Source: Clostridia bacterium
GTDB lineage: Bacteria; Bacillota; Clostridia; Christensenellales; Borkfalkiaceae
Length of the DNA stretch: 51,121 bases
Direction of reading: 5' to 3'
NCBI GenBank assembly: GCA_017397305.1
Contig: JAFQJB010000019.1
Span: 1 to 51,121, forward strand
In this document: piece by piece, positions 16,821-25,952 of the stretch
How positions within the stretch are numbered: the stretch's first letter is position 1
Layout of the letters: every line of letters begins with the position of its first letter
Notes under the pieces: generated by a model
Database searches by the model: none
What the model was told of the DNA's origin: nothing
What the model saw: only the letters and a program-made list of their open reading frames with translations
Program-made: the position numbers and the translations under genes

Positions 16821-19640
16821 TTATTGCTCTAAAATCTTTTTCAAAAATCTTCCAGTGTGGCTAGCGGGGTTTTTTGCAATCTCTTCTGGTGAACCGCACG
16901 CAACCACCGTTCCGCCCTTGTTTCCGCCCTCTGGACCTAAGTCGATAATATGGTCTGCAAGTTTGATTACGTCAAGGTTATGTTCAATAATAACGATTGT
17001 GTTGCCCGATTCTTGCAAACGTTGAAGCACGGTGCAAAGTTTATCGACGTCGTAACTATGAAGTCCAGTCGTGGGCTCGTCTAAAATATATAAGGTTTTT
17101 CCGGTTGCACGTTTTGATAGTTCGGTTGCGAGCTTAACCCTTTGCGCCTCACCGCCTGATAGCGTTGTAGAACTTTGACCGAGTTTTATATACCCCAGCC
17201 CCACGTCTTGAAGGGTTTTTATCTTGTTATAAATGGAAGCGATTGGCTTAAAAAATTCGCACGCTTCGTCAACGGTCATTTCCAAAACGTCGCTTATGTT
17301 TTTGCCTTTATACTTAACTTGCAAGGTCTCCCTATTATAACGTTTTCCCTTGCACACCTCACACGGTACGTAGGTGTCTGGAAGGAAGTGCATTTCTATC
17401 TTGATAATGCCGTCGCCCTCACAGTTTTCGCAACGACCGCCCGCCACGTTAAAGGAAAATCTTCCCGCCTTGTATCCCCTTTCCTTTGCATCGGGGGTTT
17501 GGGCGAAAAGTTCTCTTATTGTCGAGAATACGCCCGTATACGTCGCAGGGTTGCTTCTCGGCGTTCTGCCGATTGGCGACTGGTCAATTTGAATAACCTT
17601 GTCAAAATATTCTATGCCGTCCATTTTATCGTACTTGCCTTCCCTTATCTTTGCGCCGTTAAGTTTTGACGCCAAAGTGGGATACACGATTTCGTTGACA
17701 AGCGAGCTCTTTCCGCTTCCCGAAACACCCGTAACCGCAGTTATTAAGCCCACGGGGAAGCAAACGTCTATATTTTGAAGGTTGTTTTGACGTGCACCTA
17801 TAACCGACAAACATCTTCCGTCGGGCACTTTTCTCTCTTTGGGAATTTCAATCTTTCGCCTTCCCGCAAGATAGTCCCCCGTGATTGAACGGGGCTCCGC
17901 CATAATATCTTCCACACTACCGCACGCAACGATTTCACCGCCGTGAACACCCGCTTTTGGCCCGATATCCACGATATAATCGGCAGTACGCATAGTATCT
18001 TCGTCGTGCTCTACAACGATTAAGGTATTGCCTAAATCACGAAGCCTTTTAAGCGTTGCTATAAGCTTTTCGTTATCCCTTTGGTGAAGTCCAATACTTG
18101 GCTCGTCCAAAATATATAATACACCAGTTAGTCCGCTACCTATTTGGGTTGCAAGCCTTATTCTTTGTGCCTCACCGCCCGACAGCGTAGAAGCACTTCT
18201 GGATAGGGTCAAGTAGTTCAAACCCACGTTGATAAGGAAGTCCAGCCTTGCCTTTATTTCCTTTATAATAGGCTCGGCAATAAGCGTTTTAGTTTTGTCG
18301 AGTGAGAGGTTGTCGATAAACTTTTTAAGTTCGTCCACGCTCATATCGGTAAGTTCTGCTATGTTTTTTCCGCCCACAAGTACCGATAGCGCCTCCTTTT
18401 TAAGCCTTTTGCCATTACACGTATCACATGGAAGAACGGTCATATACCGCTCTATTTCGCTTTTTGTGTAGTCGCTTGTGGTTTCTCTATACCTACGTTT
18501 TAGGTTGGGAATAATTCCCTCCCAAGCCGATTCATAACTGCCCGTAAACGTCCTCGTGTCGTAATCAATTTTAATTCTTTCACCGCCGTTTCCGTATAGA
18601 AGCATTTGCACGATGTGGTCGGGTAAATCTTTGACGGGAACGTCCATACTGAACCCGTAATGCTTAGCGAGTGCGTTAAAATACATCTGCGTCATTTTGC
18701 CCGAATCCAAATTCCAACCAGAAACGGTCATTGCGCCTTCTCTTAAAGTCTTACTAGGGTCTTTGATAACAAGTTTTTCATCTATCTCGTTTTTATAGCC
18801 AATGCCCGCACACTCTGGACAAGCACCAAAAGGATTGTTAAACGAAAATAATCTCGGCTCTATTTCTTCAATGCTAATTCCACATTCGGGGCAAGAATAC
18901 TTTGTAGAATACAAAATTTCTTCGCCGTCCACCACTTGCACTGACACCAAACCGTCGGCAAGTTTTAAGGCAGTTTCAATACTGTCGGCAAGCCTTTTTT
19001 CTATTTCTGGTTTAACGATAAGCCTATCCACCACCACGCTTATAGTGTGTTTTTTGTTCTTGTCTAAAACAATTTGCTCACCGAGGTCGTACACCACTCC
19101 GTCCACTTGAACGCGTGCATATCCACTCTTTTTATATTTTTCAAATTCTTTAGAGTATTCACCCTTCTTACCGCGCACTACGGGGGCGTTTATTAAAATT
19201 TTAGTGCCTTCTGGTAGGCTTAAAACCTTGTCGCAAATTTGGTCAACCGTTTGACGTGCAATTTCAATCCCACAATTTGGGCAATGCGGAACACCCACCC
19301 TTGCAAAGAGCAGTCTAAAATAATCGTATATTTCGGTAACCGTACCGACGGTTGAGCGAGGGTTATGCGAAGTGGTTTTTTGGTCGATAGAAATTGCGGG
19401 CGACAAGCCTTCGATTGCCTCCACGTCAGGTTTTTCCATTTGCCCTAAGAACATACGCGCATAACTAGAAAGGCTTTCAACGTATCGTCTTTGCCCTTCC
19501 GCATAAATGGTGTCAAACGCAAGCGTACTCTTTCCGCTTCCCGATAGTCCCGTAAACACCACTAGTTTATCGCGCGGGATAGTCACGTCCACGTTTTTAA
19601 GGTTATTCTCTTTTGCGCCTTTAACTTTCAAATATTCCAT
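16821..19640 (-). CDS. uvrA: Excinuclease ABC subunit A
   Basis: 939 residues, full family length. It has two ABC modules (Walker [10 protein letters not shown] near residue 31-39 and GVSGSGKSS near 640), two LSGGEAQR signatures, and the CxxC zinc modules (CPNCGIE..., CPECGISI...CPECAG..., CENCEGDG...CEVCKGKRY). UvrA loads UvrB onto damaged DNA in nucleotide excision repair. Its start lies 2 bp after the uvrB stop, so the two are co-transcribed from the promoter at 21636-21664. No truncation or frameshift is seen. Confidence 0.98.
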   Translation of the reverse strand: MEYLKVKGAKENNLKNVDVTIPRDKLVVFTGLSGSGKSTLAFDTIYAEGQRRYVESLSSYARMFLGQMEKPDVEAIEGLSPAISIDQKTTSHNPRSTVGTVTEIYDYFRLLFARVGVPHCPNCGIEIARQTVDQICDKVLSLPEGTKILINAPVVRGKKGEYSKEFEKYKKSGYARVQVDGVVYDLGEQIVLDKNKKHTISVVVDRLIVKPEIEKRLADSIETALKLADGLVSVQVVDGEEILYSTKYSCPECGISIEEIEPRLFSFNNPFGACPECAGIGYKNEIDEKLVIKDPSKTLREGAMTVSGWNLDSGKMTQMYFNALAKHYGFSMDVPVKDLPDHIVQMLLYGNGGERIKIDYDTRTFTGSYESAWEGIIPNLKRRYRETTSDYTKSEIERYMTVLPCDTCNGKRLKKEALSVLVGGKNIAELTDMSVDELKKFIDNLSLDKTKTLIAEPIIKEIKARLDFLINVGLNYLTLSRSASTLSGGEAQRIRLATQIGSGLTGVLYILDEPSIGLHQRDNEKLIATLKRLRDLGNTLIVVEHDEDTMRTADYIVDIGPKAGVHGGEIVACGSVEDIMAEPRSITGDYLAGRRKIEIPKERKVPDGRCLSVIGARQNNLQNIDVCFPVGLITAVTGVSGSGKSSLVNEIVYPTLASKLNGAKIREGKYDKMDGIEYFDKVIQIDQSPIGRTPRSNPATYTGVFSTIRELFAQTPDAKERGYKAGRFSFNVAGGRCENCEGDGIIKIEMHFLPDTYVPCEVCKGKRYNRETLQVKYKGKNISDVLEMTVDEACEFFKPIASIYNKIKTLQDVGLGYIKLGQSSTTLSGGEAQRVKLATELSKRATGKTLYILDEPTTGLHSYDVDKLCTVLQRLQESGNTIVIIEHNLDVIKLADHIIDLGPEGGNKGGTVVACGSPEEIAKNPASHTGRFLKKILEQ

Positions 19641-19642
19641 AA

Positions 19643-21604
19643 TTACTTTCTCATTTTAAGTTTAAGTTTTGCTATAGTATCCCTAATTTCAATACACTTT
19701 TCAAAATCGAGGTTGGCGGATGCTATTTTCATAAGTGCCTTTAACTTTTCAATCTCGTCGGGGATATCGCTTTGTTTAATCTCTTTCACCCTATCCGCCT
19801 TCTTGGTTATTTCCAAGGTGTTGACCACGTCTTTTACGATAGTTTTGGGGGTGATACCGTTTTTAAGGTTAAATTCCGTTTGAATTTTACGTCTTCTCTC
19901 CGTTTCACTTATTGCGCGGTCCATACTGCCCGTAATCGTATCGGCATACATAATAACCCTACCTTCGACGTTACGTGCCGCCCTACCTATCGTTTGGATA
20001 AGCGAGGTTTCACTCCTCAAAAAGCCCTCTTTATCGGCGTCTAAAATAGCGACGAGTTGAACTTCGGGAAGGTCGAGCCCCTCACGGAGAAGGTTTATAC
20101 CGCAAAGCACGTCAAACTCCCCACTGCGAAGTGCGGAAACGATTTCTATTCTTTCCATAGCGTCAATATCGCTGTGCATATAACGAACGCGTACACCACT
20201 TTCCTTTAAGTATTCGGTAAGGCTTTCCGCCATTTTTTTGGTGAGCGTTGTGATAAGCACCCTACCCTTGTTGGCGATAACTTTATTTATCTCGATTAAA
20301 AGGTCGTCAATTTGGTTTTTGGTCGGCTTAACTTGTATCTCGGGGTCAATAAGCCCTGTTGGGCGAATAAGTTGCTCCACCACTTGCCCAGCCTCTTTTA
20401 ATTCGTAGGGGGCGGGGGTAGCCGAAACGCATATAATTTGCCCTACCCTTTGGTCAAACTCCTCAAAAGTTAGGGGGCGGTTGTCAAATGCCGACTTTAA
20501 CCTAAACCCATACCCCACAAGGTTGGTCTTTCTAGAGCGGTCGCCGTTAAACATCGCGCCAATTTGCGGAATGGTCATATGCGACTCGTCAATAAAGGTG
20601 ATAAAGCCTTTTGGGAAGTAGTCTAAAAGGGTGAATGGCGGTTCGCCGATATCTCTGCCGTCAAAGTAACGGCTGTAATTTTCTATACCCTTACAAAAAC
20701 CGATTTCCTTTATCATTTCGATATCGTAATCGGTGCGTTGTTTTAATCGTTGTGCTTCGATAAGTTTGCCCTCTTCGGTAAAGAATCGCACTTCCTCGTC
20801 CCTATCCCTTTCAATAGCCGCAACCGCAAGGTTTAACTTTTCTTCAGCAACGGCATAGTGGCTTGCGGGGAAAATTACCGCGTGCTTTAAGTGGGATATA
20901 ACCTTACCCGAAACAAACTCCACTTCGCTTATGGTGTCTATCTCGTCACCAAAAAATTCTACCCTTATGATAATTTCGGTGTTTGACGACGGAAAAATAT
21001 CCACCACGTCCCCACGCACCCTAAACGACGAACGCGAAAAATCCACGTCCCGCCTTGTGTACTGAATGGAAACCAGTTTACGCATAAGCTCGTCCCTATC
21101 AAGTTGCTGATTGGGACGCAAAGAAACGGCAAGTCTATAATAATCTTCGGGGGCGCCTAAGCCGTAAATACAAGAAACCGAGGCAACCACGATTGTATCT
21201 TCCCGCTCGGAAAGAGAACAGGTTGCCGAGTGGCGAAGTTTATCAATCTCGTCGTTTATCGCTAAGTCTTTTTCGATATAGGTGTCAGTACTTGGAATAT
21301 ACGCTTCAGGCTGATAATAATCGTAATAGGAAACGAAAAATTCCACGCGGTTATTTGGAAAAAACTCCCTAAACTCGTTACAAAGCTGGGCTGCAAGCGT
21401 TTTATTGTGCGCTATAACGAGTGCGGGGCGGTTTGCGTTTTTAATTACGTTTGCCATAGTGAAAGTTTTACCACTTCCCGTAACGCCCAAAAGGACTTGC
21501 GTTCTTAATCCGTCGCTAAGTCCCTCGGTAAGCTTTTCTATCGCTTGTGGTTGGTCACCCATCGGCTTATAGCTTGAGTGAAGTTCAAACTTTCTTTTTT
21601 CCAT
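19643..21604 (-). CDS. uvrB: Excinuclease ABC subunit B
   Basis: 653 residues from ATG 21604. Helicase motif [13 protein letters not shown], the beta-hairpin region [21 protein letters not shown], motif [11 protein letters not shown], and a C-terminal UVR domain ([25 protein letters not shown]) are present. UvrB verifies the lesion and recruits UvrC. The upstream in-frame extension to 21667 is rejected because family members start at [22 protein letters not shown] and AAGG lies 6 bp before that ATG. It is the first gene of the uvrB-uvrA operon. Confidence 0.97.
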   Translation of the reverse strand: MEKRKFELHSSYKPMGDQPQAIEKLTEGLSDGLRTQVLLGVTGSGKTFTMANVIKNANRPALVIAHNKTLAAQLCNEFREFFPNNRVEFFVSYYDYYQPEAYIPSTDTYIEKDLAINDEIDKLRHSATCSLSEREDTIVVASVSCIYGLGAPEDYYRLAVSLRPNQQLDRDELMRKLVSIQYTRRDVDFSRSSFRVRGDVVDIFPSSNTEIIIRVEFFGDEIDTISEVEFVSGKVISHLKHAVIFPASHYAVAEEKLNLAVAAIERDRDEEVRFFTEEGKLIEAQRLKQRTDYDIEMIKEIGFCKGIENYSRYFDGRDIGEPPFTLLDYFPKGFITFIDESHMTIPQIGAMFNGDRSRKTNLVGYGFRLKSAFDNRPLTFEEFDQRVGQIICVSATPAPYELKEAGQVVEQLIRPTGLIDPEIQVKPTKNQIDDLLIEINKVIANKGRVLITTLTKKMAESLTEYLKESGVRVRYMHSDIDAMERIEIVSALRSGEFDVLCGINLLREGLDLPEVQLVAILDADKEGFLRSETSLIQTIGRAARNVEGRVIMYADTITGSMDRAISETERRRKIQTEFNLKNGITPKTIVKDVVNTLEITKKADRVKEIKQSDIPDEIEKLKALMKIASANLDFEKCIEIRDTIAKLKLKMRK

Positions 21605-21635
21605 AATCGCCCTTATAGTATTTTCATTTAAACTA

Positions 21636-21664
21636 ATTTTAACACAAGAAAGGTGACTTGTAAA
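21636..21664 (-). promoter_or_regulatory. Promoter of uvrB-uvrA
   Basis: TTTACA (21659-21664), 17 bp, TAAAAT (21636-21641) on the minus strand, about 30 bp before the uvrB ATG. I see no clear LexA/DinR box overlapping it. Confidence 0.6.
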
Positions 21665-21665
21665 C

Positions 21666-21694
21666 AAAAACGCAGTTAAAAATTAACTGCGTTT
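21666..21694. terminator. Terminator of the AbrB-ABC transporter operon
   Basis: A 12-bp perfect stem (21668-21679 with 21683-21694, core ACGCAGTTAA) and 3-nt loop with A-tract and T-tract on either side. It works for the minus-strand permease gene that ends at 21714. Confidence 0.88.
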
Positions 21695-21713
21695 TTTTAG
21701 TTATATTTATATA

Positions 21714-22622
21714 TTAACTTTTTCTAGCCTTTTTGCTTGATAAATAGTTCATCAAAACGTAAATTCCTATCAAGCCGACTATGGTTAAACATAGTATCAA
21801 ATACATACCTGCAACCGACACTTCTTTGCCGAAAAATTCTACCGAGCAATCGACAAGTTTACTAACTTCTTTCACCGCTTCTTTGGGCATACCACTCTCC
21901 ACCATTTTGCCTATTACCCTGTTTAGCGAGTGACCTCTAACAAGTGCCGTGCCATACGTTCCGGGTAAGAACGCAACGAAATTTTTAATTCCGTTACCCA
22001 TATTGGAAATGGGCATATACGCACCGCAAATAAACCCATAGCAAGAACTTACAATAGAGCCGACCGCTGAAATTTGACCTTGCGAAGAAAGGAAGAAGTT
22101 TATTACCGATGAAAGCGCCGTGCCGAACATGGTTAACAAGAATATGTCAAGCAGTATCAGCATAACGTCGCCAAAGGATAAAAACCAACCCATGCACGCA
22201 ACGTAAATTATACACGCAACAAATGCAATAAGCACTATAATCAAGGTGCTTAAAGTTGTCGCCACATAATAGCTTAGTGCCATTGTAGAGCGTTTTACGG
22301 GGGTTAACAGCATATCTTTCCTTGCCCCTGTAACCTTATCTTGCACCATAAGCATATTTGCGCAAAAGGAAACTGTAACGCAAGAAACTGCAATAAGCGA
22401 ACTCATTAATTGCCCACTAACAAGCCCTTTAAGTTGTTTTGCGTCCACTTGAAATCCAATCGCATCGAATATTTGCTGAAAGCTGTTTTTATATACGTTT
22501 GATAAAAAGGTCGCATATAGAACAAGCAAAATCAACGGAGTTATAAGAGCGGTAAAAAATAGCCCCTTTTCCTTAAAAAATAGTTTTGAATTTCGCCTTA
22601 CCATTGCGCTAAAAACTTTCAT
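21714..22622 (-). CDS. ABC-2 type transporter permease
   Basis: 302 residues with about six hydrophobic segments, beginning MKVFSAMVRRNSKLFFKEKG, then a first helix and a large extracytoplasmic loop (about 40-95) typical of ABC-2 drug or polysaccharide exporters. It pairs with the ATPase just upstream; their genes overlap by 4 bp (ATGA). The substrate is unknown. It may export a drug, lipid or small peptide. Last gene of a three-gene operon that starts with an AbrB-like regulator; a strong terminator follows. Confidence 0.88.
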   Translation of the reverse strand: MKVFSAMVRRNSKLFFKEKGLFFTALITPLILLVLYATFLSNVYKNSFQQIFDAIGFQVDAKQLKGLVSGQLMSSLIAVSCVTVSFCANMLMVQDKVTGARKDMLLTPVKRSTMALSYYVATTLSTLIIVLIAFVACIIYVACMGWFLSFGDVMLILLDIFLLTMFGTALSSVINFFLSSQGQISAVGSIVSSCYGFICGAYMPISNMGNGIKNFVAFLPGTYGTALVRGHSLNRVIGKMVESGMPKEAVKEVSKLVDCSVEFFGKEVSVAGMYLILCLTIVGLIGIYVLMNYLSSKKARKS

Positions 22623-23530
22623 TGCTTGTCCTCCGTAAGACTTTTTCCCGTAACCGCTAAGAACACGTCGTCCATTTTACCCTTTGCTGTTTCATAATCA
22701 ACAAAAATATCGGGGTGTTCAATAATAAGTTTAGATGCTTCCCTAGTATTATCGACCTTGATTCTAAAAGTGTTGCCCACCTTAAGATATTCTTTGTTAA
22801 GTTGTTTAACTTGTTCTTCCAAAACCCCGTACAACGTTATAAAGTCACCTGTATAGGTAGTTTTAAGTTGGTGGGGTGTGCCTTCTGCCGAGATTTTACC
22901 ACCGTCAATAATAACAACGTAATCTGCATCAGCGGCCTCTTCCATATAGTGCGTTGTTAAAAACACGGTTAGGTTTTTTTCCTTTCTAAGTTTATTAACC
23001 GCTTGCCACATTATTGTTCTTGTTTGCGGGTCAAGTCCGGTGGTGGGTTCGTCCAAAATCAAAATTTTGGGGTCGTTTATAAGTGCCCTAGCAACGTCAA
23101 TCTTGCGTTTTTGACCGCCCGAAAGTTTGCCAAAAGTTCTATCGAGAAGTTCTTTAATATCAAGAAGGCTATCAATCTCTTCTAGCCTTTTATCAAACTC
23201 ATCACCGATTATGCCGTAAAGCGAAGCGCGGTGCTTTAGGTTTTGATAAACAGAAAGGCTTTTATCTAAAACGGAAGTTTGGAAAACAACGCCAAATTTT
23301 TGTTGAATAACGTTTGCGTCTTCATCAATATCTTTTCCGTCAATATAAATTTTACCACTATCTTTACTTATTGCCCTACACATAGCCGATATAGTAGTTG
23401 ATTTACCCGCACCGTTAACGCCCAAAAAGGCAAACAATTCCCCTTCTTTCACCTTGAAAGAAAGGTTGTCCACCGCCTTTATTTTGCCGTAGTTTTTGGT
23501 TAAATTTTCTATTCTAATAACGTCTTGCAT
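22619..23530 (-). CDS. ABC transporter ATP-binding protein
   Basis: 303 residues with Walker A FLGVNGAGKST (about 37-45), signature LSGGQKRKIDVA, and Walker [17 protein letters not shown] followed by the H-loop LTTHYMEEA. The DrrA/NatA-like C-terminal extension (about 220-303) is present. It powers export through the ABC-2 permease encoded downstream. AAGGA precedes its ATG, which lies 1 bp after the stop of the AbrB-like gene, so the three genes are translationally coupled. Substrate unknown. Confidence 0.92.
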   Translation of the reverse strand: MQDVIRIENLTKNYGKIKAVDNLSFKVKEGELFAFLGVNGAGKSTTISAMCRAISKDSGKIYIDGKDIDEDANVIQQKFGVVFQTSVLDKSLSVYQNLKHRASLYGIIGDEFDKRLEEIDSLLDIKELLDRTFGKLSGGQKRKIDVARALINDPKILILDEPTTGLDPQTRTIMWQAVNKLRKEKNLTVFLTTHYMEEAADADYVVIIDGGKISAEGTPHQLKTTYTGDFITLYGVLEEQVKQLNKEYLKVGNTFRIKVDNTREASKLIIEHPDIFVDYETAKGKMDDVFLAVTGKSLTEDKQ

Positions 23531-23531
23531 A

Positions 23532-23738
23532 CTAATTGTCCTTCAAAGCCTCCTCAGCAAATGCAGTAAATATTTCAGTTTTTATAAGTGCCAATCCTTT
23601 TTTAGTATCACCAACAAGCAACAAACTATCCCCAGGATTTATATTAAAAACCTTTCTTGCTTCCTTTGGAATAACAATTTGCCCCTTTTCCCCAACTTTA
23701 CAAACACCAAAAAGAAATTTATCCTTATTAATTTCCAT
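23532..23738 (-). CDS. AbrB/SpoVT-like transcription regulator
   Basis: 68 residues with a swapped-hairpin AbrB fold pattern: GVCKVGEKGQIVIPKEARKVFNINPGDSLLLVGD. Proteins of this type bind DNA as dimers or tetramers. It is the first gene of the operon with the ABC exporter, preceded by TAGGAGGG 5 bp before ATG. The perfect inverted repeat at 23757-23773 in its leader may be its own binding site, suggesting autoregulation of the exporter; this is inference. Confidence 0.9.
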   Translation of the reverse strand: MEINKDKFLFGVCKVGEKGQIVIPKEARKVFNINPGDSLLLVGDTKKGLALIKTEIFTAFAEEALKDN

Positions 23739-23756
23739 AATCCCTCCTACTTATAG

Positions 23757-23773
23757 GAAAAGTATAACTTTTC
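23757..23773. promoter_or_regulatory. Inverted repeat in the leader of the AbrB-ABC operon
   Basis: GAAAAGT-ATA-ACTTTTC, 7-bp perfect arms, just downstream of the predicted transcription start and upstream of the ribosome site. Candidate operator for the encoded AbrB-like protein. Confidence 0.4.
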
Positions 23774-23781
23774 TTACTTTT

Positions 23782-23810
23782 ATTATATAGCCTAGCCTTA
23801 TAAAAGTCAA
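23782..23810 (-). promoter_or_regulatory. Promoter of the AbrB-ABC transporter operon
   Basis: TTGACT (23805-23810), 17 bp, TATAAT (23782-23787) on the minus strand. Confidence 0.82.
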
Positions 23811-23837
23811 GCATTTTATAAAAGTTTAAAAAAACAA

Positions 23838-23865
23838 TTGCGTAACAAAGTTTTTGTGGTATAAT
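23838..23865 (+). promoter_or_regulatory. Promoter of the GDPD gene, implying a leaderless mRNA
   Basis: TTGCGT (23838-23843), 16 bp, TATAAT (23860-23865). The ATG lies only 9 bp after the -10 box, so the transcript would start 2-5 nt before the start codon and carry no Shine-Dalgarno. Confidence 0.7.
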
Positions 23866-23874
23866 CAAGACACT

Positions 23875-24624
23875 ATGAAACGAGATGAATTTATAAATTA
23901 TGCCCATCGTGGCGCAAGCGAATATGCACCAGAGAACACCTTTTTGTCCTTTTACACAGGCATATTTATGGGTGCAAACGGAATAGAAACGGACGTTCAG
24001 TTGTCGAGCGATGGCGTTGCCGTGCTTTTTCACGACCTTTCGTTAGAAAGAATGACTGGTGAAATTGGTGCTGTTAATGACTACACGTTAAACCAACTTA
24101 AATCCTTTTGGGTAAAAAAGAACGGCCTTAAAGACCGCATAATTACCCTTGAAGAATTCTTTTATAGATTTAAAGATTTCGACCTTACATTTGCTATCGA
24201 ATTAAAGGGGGATAAAACGGCAAAGCCAACCGCTGAATTGATAACTAAGTATAACCTTATAGACAAAGTTGTCATAACCTCTTTTAAGTATAATGAACTT
24301 TTAGATATGCACGCACTTTTGCCGTCTATCCGCCTTGGACTTTTGCACCAAGGGGAAGTTAGCAATGAACTTTTAGAAAAGATGAAAGTGGACGGAATAA
24401 CGGAAATTTGCCCCGAATCTTATTTTGTCAACAAAGACAACTGCAAATCTTGGCACGAAAAAGGCTTTAACGTTCGTGCATGGGGTGTTGAAAATACCAG
24501 TTTAATGCAAAACCTTGTTAAGTTTGGCGTTGACGGAATGACCGTAAACTTTCCCGACAAACTCTGCGAATATTTATTGAAAAATGGTGAGAGCAATGAA
24601 AGTAATAGCAACCCAACCAAATAG
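23875..24624 (+). CDS. Glycerophosphodiester phosphodiesterase
   Basis: 249 residues. The GDPD motif AHRGASEYAPENT is at residues 10-22, followed by IETDVQLSSDGVAVLFHD, giving the catalytic His pair and metal-binding Glu/Asp. The C-terminal WGVENTSLMQNLVKFGVDGMTVNFPD is also typical. The enzyme releases sn-glycerol-3-phosphate from deacylated phospholipids. There is no signal peptide, so it is cytoplasmic. I start at ATG 23875. The upstream in-frame TTG (23854) would place the -10 box inside the gene. No ribosome site is visible; the mRNA is probably leaderless. The thioesterase gene begins within its last 29 bases. Confidence 0.9.
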   Translation: MKRDEFINYAHRGASEYAPENTFLSFYTGIFMGANGIETDVQLSSDGVAVLFHDLSLERMTGEIGAVNDYTLNQLKSFWVKKNGLKDRIITLEEFFYRFKDFDLTFAIELKGDKTAKPTAELITKYNLIDKVVITSFKYNELLDMHALLPSIRLGLLHQGEVSNELLEKMKVDGITEICPESYFVNKDNCKSWHEKGFNVRAWGVENTSLMQNLVKFGVDGMTVNFPDKLCEYLLKNGESNESNSNPTK

Positions 24625-25105
24625 CAGAAAATGTATAATTTGCGGTATGGAAAATCCGCTAGGACTCAAAGCCACCTTCTATAATCTTGACGACGGCAGT
24701 GTGGCTTCGGTGTTTACTTATAGGGAAGAACATCAAAGTTACCCAGAAAGAACGCACGGCGGTATGATTACCGCGCTTTTAGACGAACTTATGGGCAGGG
24801 CTTTATGGACAACCGAGCCTGGTGTTTTCGGCGTTACGACGACAATTTCTGTCACCTTCCGCCGTCCCGTTCCCGCCGACGTAAAACTTAAAGCGAGGGC
24901 GTATCTAACCTATAATTCACCGAGAGGCTTTACGGCAAAGGGCGAACTATTCGATATGGACGACAAACTGCTTGCAGAAAGCACTTGTAGGTACTTAAAA
25001 CTCCCCTTCGAGCGCGCTTTCAGTGACGGCAAGTCATTCCACGAACAACTCCCCTACGATATGCCTATTGATATTGAGGAAATTGACTTTCCCCCTAAAA
25101 AATAA
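24596..25105 (+). CDS. PaaI-type hot-dog thioesterase
   Basis: 169 residues. The N-terminal CIICGMENPLGLKATFY and THGGMITALLDELMGRAL (about 54-71, with the HGG motif and catalytic-type Asp) identify a PaaI/YbgC-like hot-dog acyl-CoA thioesterase; FRRPVPADVKLKARA is the second family segment. The acyl substrate is unknown. The start at 24596 is chosen inside the GDPD gene (29-bp overlap), with GGTGAG just upstream; an ATG 12 bp earlier is possible. The overlap with a lipid-hydrolysing gene suggests a shared role in lipid turnover, which is inference. Confidence 0.85.
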   Translation: MKVIATQPNSRKCIICGMENPLGLKATFYNLDDGSVASVFTYREEHQSYPERTHGGMITALLDELMGRALWTTEPGVFGVTTTISVTFRRPVPADVKLKARAYLTYNSPRGFTAKGELFDMDDKLLAESTCRYLKLPFERAFSDGKSFHEQLPYDMPIDIEEIDFPPKK

Positions 25106-25117
25106 TCTTTATCCTTC

Positions 25118-25146
25118 TTTTATCGGTAACCTTTTATGGCTATAAT
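25118..25146 (+). promoter_or_regulatory. Probable promoter of the collagen-like gene
   Basis: TTTTAT (25118-25123), 17 bp, TATAAT (25141-25146). The -35 is weak. Confidence 0.4.
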
Positions 25147-25185
25147 GCATAAAATATTATTGACACAAAGGAGGATTTTTCATTT

Positions 25186-25896
25186 ATGTGCTGTCTTTTT
25201 GGTAACGGTTGCAACGGCAACTTTAACCGCAACTGTAATTGCAACAATTGTAACGAAGTTAGAATAATAAGGGGCCCTATCGGTCCTACTGGTCCTGTTG
25301 GTCCAAGAGGTGCACAAGGTCCGCAAGGCCCTGCTGGTCCCCAAGGCCCTCAAGGTATACCTGGTGCAACGGGTGCGACTGGGCCTATTGGTCCTGCTGG
25401 TCCGCAAGGGTTAACTGGGGCGACTGGTCCGGTTGGTCCTGCGGGTCCGCAAGGGTTAACGGGTGCGACTGGTCCGGTTGGTCCTGCTGGTCCTATTGGC
25501 CCCGCTGGTGCCGATGCAACCTTCGATGCAATCTACGCTTCTTCTGGCACTTCCGTAGTGGCAAGTGACGGCGTTATTCCGCTTGCGCTAACTTCAAGCA
25601 CCCCCGTAACGACAATGGCGGTTGTGGATAATGAAGTTGTGTTTAGTGAGGCTGGAACTTATATGGTCTCCTACTACACGGGCGGTTCTGTTGCTGGGGG
25701 CGACTTTGTTACTTCACTCTACCTCAACGGAAGTGCGGTTACTGGTGAGAGTATCGTTCAGCCCGACAGTGCCGGTGCGGGAAGCAAAACTATACTTTTG
25801 ACCTTGCCCGCAAACTCTACCTTATCGCTTGTAAACACGTCGGCAACCGAGGCAACTTTATCTAACGCATCGATAACGGCGCAAAAACTCTCTTAA
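25186..25896 (+). CDS. Collagen-like surface protein (BclA type)
   Basis: 236 residues in three parts. Residues 1-29 are short and Cys/Asn-rich (six Cys). Residues 30-110 are 27 uninterrupted Gly-X-Y triplets rich in GPx, GAT and GPQ. The C-terminal beta-rich domain of about 126 residues resembles the C1q/TNF-like trimeric head of exosporium glycoproteins. There is no classical signal peptide. In Bacillus and Clostridium such proteins coat spores; a spore-surface role here is inference. Threonines in GAT triplets are possible O-glycosylation sites. AAGGAGGA lies 9 bp before ATG. A strong bidirectional terminator follows. The coding DNA contains a 45-bp tandem repeat. Confidence 0.9.
   Translation: MCCLFGNGCNGNFNRNCNCNNCNEVRIIRGPIGPTGPVGPRGAQGPQGPAGPQGPQGIPGATGATGPIGPAGPQGLTGATGPVGPAGPQGLTGATGPVGPAGPIGPAGADATFDAIYASSGTSVVASDGVIPLALTSSTPVTTMAVVDNEVVFSEAGTYMVSYYTGGSVAGGDFVTSLYLNGSAVTGESIVQPDSAGAGSKTILLTLPANSTLSLVNTSATEATLSNASITAQKLS
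25390..25493 (+). repeat. 45-bp tandem repeat inside the collagen-like gene
   Basis: Two near-identical 45-bp units (25390-25434 and 25435-25479) and a partial third encode [15 protein letters not shown]. Copy number may vary between strains. Confidence 0.8.
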
Positions 25897-25912
25897 TTTT
25901 TTTCTTCTTATA

Positions 25913-25950
25913 AAAATTGCCGACGGCTCTTTTGCCGTCGGCAGTTTATT
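25913..25950. terminator. Bidirectional terminator
   Basis: GCCGACGGC (25919-25927) and GCCGTCGGC (25934-25942) form a 9-bp GC-rich stem with a T-rich flank on both strands, between the collagen-like gene and the convergent G1P dehydrogenase gene. Confidence 0.92.
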
Positions 25951-25952
25951 TA

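Noticed and set aside
25162..25170. TTGACA just before the collagen-like gene as a -35 box
   Set aside because: It overlaps the ribosome binding site and has no -10 downstream before the start codon.
25276..25515. Repetitive GC-rich stretch that might be taken for a CRISPR array
   Set aside because: The period is 9 and 45 bp in frame with Gly-X-Y codons; it is coding collagen repeat with no spacers.
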